Shown here: in pieces, positions 59,574 to 64,000 of the stretch | Layout of the letters: each line of letters opens with the position of its first letter | How positions within the stretch are numbered: the first letter of the stretch is position 1 | NCBI GenBank assembly: GCA_015680685.1 | Contig: MNCI01004849.1 | Coordinates: 263,297 to 327,296, forward strand | Direction: 5' to 3' | Source of the DNA: Gnetum montanum | Lineage: Eukaryota; Streptophyta; Gnetopsida; Gnetales; Gnetaceae | Length of the DNA: 64,000 nucleotides | Position numbers and translations under genes: made by a program | The notes under the pieces: generated by a model | What the model saw: only the letters and a program-made list of their open reading frames with translations | Databases searched by the model: none | What the model was told of the DNA's origin: nothing

Positions 59574-60647
59574 TCTTCTCTTCTTCCCTACAAGCAAGGT
59601 AAGTCAAGGTAAGATTCCATCTCTTTGCTTGCTAGTTAGTAAGAATGGTATTTGAAGTCCAAAACTATTCGTGTCTTGAAAAATGGTGGAATAATTTTTT
59701 TAGAGCATTCCTTACATTCATTTTTTAGCTTGATATAATTGATTCTATGAAAATGTATGTGTAGCACTTATTTTGATTTCCTTTGAATCACTATGTTATT
59801 GGTTTTTTTCATGTTTAATCTGAACAAATTGTCATGATCTACTTATAAGCTCATGGCCTTTGGCACATTTTTGCTATTTATGAGATAAGATAAGCCTTTG
59901 AAAAATCCTATCAATATTACTAATTGGAGGCCTTAGTCTCCACATTTGAGCTTAATGTTGACCTACAGTTGTAGTGCTTTTGCAATTTACAACATTTGTA
60001 CATTAATAGCCCAAGATAAGTAGCACATGTGTAGGGGGAGCATATTCCTCATTATCCATCACCATCTTGGAGATCATCAATGTAGGGGGAGTCTTTGGAG
60101 ACTTCGACCAAGAGATACTGAAACAATAAAATATTCCAAAATGAGAAAGATAAGGACATCAAGAGGTATTTTTCTTTTAAGTGGATGGCTAAGTCTTGAA
60201 TTTTTATTTCTGATATCCTTTGGCATGATTATCATTTCATTTTTGAAAAAAGGTTGTGTTTTTGGCATTTCCTTGTACAAAAAGTAAAATATGCATGTTT
60301 CTTTCATGGCTTCCATATCCTTTGTGTTGATTGTTTCCAGATTTTTGGTTGAATACAAAGATCCAAGTTCTAATGAGATAATTGTTTCAATTAGATAGGT
60401 TGCTTGATCTATATTTGGTCTTTAACATCAAATTATGTGTTGGTCTTTTTTTTTCTTTTTTTATTTTGGATTAGTTGTAGATCCTTTTTTTGAACAAATA
60501 AGATCAAGTCTTAATGTATCATTAGCCCACCTATTTGATATTCAAGCATAAGATGAAGTAAGAAGTACTTATATTTTTATGAAAGAATTTAAATAGTGAT
60601 ATTATTCCTTAGAACAATATGAGCAAGCACATGATTATCTATGGGAA
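59574..60647 (+). other. Non-coding internal region of the copia element
   Basis: No gene recognised. It has two GTAGGGGGAG runs at about 60030 and 60082, like polypurine-tract remnants, within repeated context (CATC..GGAGATCATCAATGTAGGGGGAG). Confidence 0.5.
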
Positions 60648-60835
60648 AGTATCCATGATTTTGATTGAAACATGCTTTGGGTAATTTGCCTTGAGATGTA
60701 CTTCCTAGCTCAAGAATTTAAAATATGGCATGACTAGTTTCACATTGTGAAGATGTATTGCTATATTCTCCTTATCATATAAGATCTACCCTAATCTCTT
60801 GCTAATGTTTTTAAAAGGATGTAGAATTCAATATT
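60648..60835 (+). repeat. Direct repeat D, right copy
   Basis: Matches 55914-56095. After 60835 the sequence does not continue like the left copy, and neither polypurine tract nor second LTR follows. Confidence 0.9.
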
Positions 60836-61746
60836 TTATTTTTTTAAAATTATTTAACAATAAAAAGTCACTTTTTAGAAAGTTTATAGCTAATTTACAT
60901 GAGTTTCTTTTCTTTCTTTCTTTTTGCCTGTTTTAATTATTTTTATTAAATTTTTATTTATTATAGTAGTTTACACAAGATTTTTCCTTATTTTCACAAG
61001 ATTTTTGCTTTTTTTAATAATTTATGGCCTTTTTACTAGATTTTTGCATTTTTAAGCAATTTATGATCTATTTCTTCTAAATTTTGGCTTACTTTAATAA
61101 TTTATAGCCTATTGTTACTAAGTTTTTCCTTACTTTGATCATAGAATCAACTAAAAAATAAATATTATTATTTAATACCAATTTTGACCATCTTTGTTCA
61201 TATTTGACCACCGTCAATCTTGTTTGACCTTGTTCGACCTCATTGTACATCATTTTGCATCATTTAACAACATTTTTCATCATTTTACCATCATTTGGTA
61301 TCATTTTGATATCATTTGACATAATTTGGTATCATTTTACTATCATTTGGTGTCATTCAACATAATTCAACAATAGTTTTCATCATTTGATATCATTTTA
61401 TCCTATTTTGACATCATTTGGCATCATTTGATGTTATTTGATAGCACTAAGACCTCATTTGACTTTTTTTGACATCATTTTGCATGGCTTTTACCTTCAT
61501 TTGATCCTTATTTAGTATGATTTGGCATCGTTTGTTCCTTGTTCCACCTTGTTATGCCTTAATCTATCTTCTTTGGCCTTGGTCAATCTATCGTTTTTCC
61601 TTGTTCCACTTCATGTTGACCCTATTCAACTATGTTGCGCTTCATTATTGTAATATTTTGTATTATTTTAACATTGTTTCATAATTATGCAATACAAATG
61701 CTAGTTAATATGTTTTTGTTAACATGCAAGACTAAATCATGGATAC
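60836..61746. other. AT-rich leader of pol H with short tandem words
   Basis: No gene. From about 61180 to 61650 a degenerate 10-13-bp word (ATCATTTGGYATCATTTTR) recurs some 25-30 times. The T-rich composition just before pol resembles the G leader at 40280-40689. Confidence 0.6.
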
Positions 61747-64000
61747 ATGGGCACAATTGAATTACCTTGAAGCCTAAATGGATCTTATGATAATGTCAAG
61801 TGATTGATTGAATTAGAATGCCTAGATCTTGAACTTGAAAGCCTATTCAACAACATAGCCTCAATAGAAAAATCCCTCAAATGGCCTAAGTATGTAGTCA
61901 AAAGCCTTAACCTCAAGGATGAAGACATAACTAAGGACTCTCCAGTTGAAATTCCCATTACAACATATAATGGTGAGGAGAAAACACTAAAATTAAGTTC
62001 CCCACTAAAACCCTAAATAGCCCTTCAAGATAACATTAAATCCTTCACTTGATCATATGTATACATGCCAAGATTAGACCCACATTTAATGTAAGATAAT
62101 ATCATGATTGATCCTAGTACCAAGCCTATTAAATAAAATATGCACAAGATTAGACCAAACTTGGCCCTAGCAGTTCATGATGAGATCAAGAAACTTTACC
62201 AAGTAGATTTCATCCTAGCTATTGATTACGTATATTAGGTATATAACATAGTGGTAGTCCCTAAGAAAAATGGAACTATTCATATATGTAACGATTTCCA
62301 TAACCTCAACAAGGTCACTATTAAAGATGATTTTTCTTTGCCTAGTATTAATCAACTCTTCAATACTATTGCTAGACATCCTTATTATCCTTCATGGATG
62401 GGCTCCCTAGATATAGCCAATTTAGGATTAATCTAGAGAAACAACTAAACTCAATCTTCATGATTCTTTGGGAAACCTTTTGTTACATGATGATGTGATT
62501 CAATCTAAAAAATACAAGATCAACTTATCAATGAGCCATAACTTACATTTTTAGTGACTACATGCTAGGGTTACTGAATGATTATGTTGATGACATAGCC
62601 ATCAAATTCAAAATAGCTAATGACCATGCACATCACTTAAACCTAGTACTTTAACAATGTCTCAAAAATGAGCTCAGACATAATCCTAAAAAGTGTATTT
62701 TCTTTGTCAAAACAATTAAAATTCTTGGTTTCATAGTATTTAAGATAGGGATACGAGTGGATCCTAATAAGGTTAAGACCATAACTAATCTTTTTCCACC
62801 TAGAAACCTTAAGAAACTATAAGGTTTACAAGGTAGATTGCAATTTATTCATAGGTTTATCTCAAGGCTCACATATAAGCTACAACCTATGTAGCACTTG
62901 CTTAAGAAGGGTATTCACTACAATTGGACTTACCAATGCCAAGAATCCTTTGACAACATTAAGTAAGAGTTGATCCAATTGCCTACAGTGTATCCTCCTT
63001 AGAACGTTAAACCATTCTACATCTACCTTTCCATCTCTAAGACCTTCATAACCTCTTTGCTTTATCAAAAACAAGATGATGGAGAAGAGTTACCTATCTA
63101 CTACTTAAGCCATGCACTAGTTTCTTATGAGACCCAATACATTGAGGTCAAGAAGCACTACATAGCCCTAGTCTTCTCCTTGAAGAAATAGAGACACTAC
63201 CTCTTTAGGAGCTAAGTCAATGTTGTATGCAATGATAATGTACTAAGAGACATAATGATCAACATATACAAGAGTAGTCGTATAGCTTGGTGAAAGGACA
63301 TAACAGCTAAGTTTAACCTACATGACATCTTCCAAGTCCTAACAAAAGATCAAGCTATAGCCATGCAACTCACAACTTTCCTACTTGAGGATAATGCAGC
63401 AAAAGATCCTAAATTCCCATATGAGCATGTCAACATTGTCAATAAGGCACCCGAAGGATATGAGGCCATCATGCACTTTCATGGAGCTTTAATTAACCCA
63501 TAGAGCCAGTGTTGTTACCATCATAACATTATCCTTTGATGAGATCCAACCATTGGCTTACTATTTTCAATTTTTGTGCACTAACAATGTAGCAAAATAT
63601 GAAAGATTAATTAGAGAAATGATGGTAGCTCATAACTTGGAAATTACATATTTGATGATAAAAGGTGATTTGCAACTAGTGGTTAACCAAGTGATAGAAT
63701 TCTATGCATGCAAGGCTAAAAATTTACAACCTTACTATGATCTAGCAAAAACAAACTCATGCTAGAATTTACAGATGTTGATATCCAACACATTCCCCAA
63801 ACCAAGAACATATTAGTTGATGTCATTGCAACCTTAGCCCTAAGTGTATTGCTAAATGTGTTTAGAAAGTTATCTTCCTTGATGGAAAATTGTGTTCTTC
63901 CCATCACATATAATACTAAAGGCACCTCTATAGCCACCATTGACCATATTCCTCAACAAGAGTGGTATGAGGACATTAAGTTTTACCTAATGCATGGTGA
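61747..64000 (+). pseudogene. Element H pol: RT, RNase H, second RNase H (runs off window)
   Basis: N-terminal part: KYVVKSLNLKDEDITKDSP. RT: NIVVVPKKNGTIHIC, NDFHNLNKVTIKDDFSLP, YVDDIAIKF (YVDD 62583-62594), KKCIFF. First RNase H: KKGIHYNW, PFYIYLSISK, LPIYYLSHAL, ALVFSLKK. Second RNase H from about 63460: GYEAIMHFHGA, FLCTNNVAKYERLIREMMV, KGDLQLVVNQVIEFYACKA, IQHIPQTKNILVDVIATLAL. As in G, the first catalytic Asp is His; the last reads Asp-Val rather than Asp-Ala. Integrase would begin near the end (WYEDIKFYLMHG). Many stops and frame changes. Confidence 0.9.

Noticed and set aside
1-64000. tRNA, rRNA or intact host genes
   Set aside because: I looked for conserved tRNA arms, rRNA segments and long intact frames with known plant domains and saw none. 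I could not run a covariance search.

Overview
The window looks like repeat-rich nuclear DNA of a land plant with a large genome. The captured fragments resemble plant genes (an FAD oxidoreductase, an NPF/PTR transporter, condensin CAP-G), and the rest is nested, decayed LTR retrotransposons. No intact host gene, tRNA or rRNA was recognised. The species cannot be named from sequence alone; a gymnosperm or fern is a guess from the repeat load.

Most of the window is five relatives of one Ty3/gypsy lineage. Their pol order is RT, RNase H, a second archaeal-type RNase H, then integrase, which points to the Tat clade. A (+): pol end 2-1099, hairpin array, 3' LTR to 4249; it sits inside the pol of B. 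B (-): pol 5640-4250, antisense gene 6677-10541 (+), gag-pro 12645-10834. A copia-type LTR remnant C (about 12700-14340, with an N gap) and a chimera of three host-gene fragments (14691-16135) follow. E (+): a gag fragment 16809-18110. F (-): LTR 29937-28077, primer-binding site, gag-pro 27858-24016, antisense gene 19140-23655 (+), no pol. G (+): gag-pro 29938-32522, antisense gene 36787-33235 (-), palindrome array 37120-40270, pol 40690-44156, LTR 45126-46800. H (+): gag-pro 46810-48782, antisense gene 53094-49212 (-), palindrome region, a gag-only copia element 55914-60835, and pol 61747 to the window end.

The unusual system is the shared architecture. In B, G and H (and F as far as it is preserved) gag-pro and pol are separated by several kb that hold a gene on the opposite strand. 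Its product is homologous in all four copies: a degenerate HAD/FCP1-like domain, a conserved middle domain, an acidic linker, a coiled-coil-like region and an acidic tail. Spliceosomal introns lie at matching positions in different copies, which is possible because the genomic RNA carries these introns in reverse complement. Short hairpin units (GTCYNNNNRGAC followed by TTAAACTAGCA-like DNA) lie between the convergent 3' ends of gag-pro and the antisense gene, again before pol in B, and after pol in A and G. Family-specific palindromes, often about 190 bp apart, fill the non-coding parts.

All coding regions here carry stops or frameshifts, so none of these copies is likely to be functional. 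Descriptions refer to what the ancestral elements encoded.
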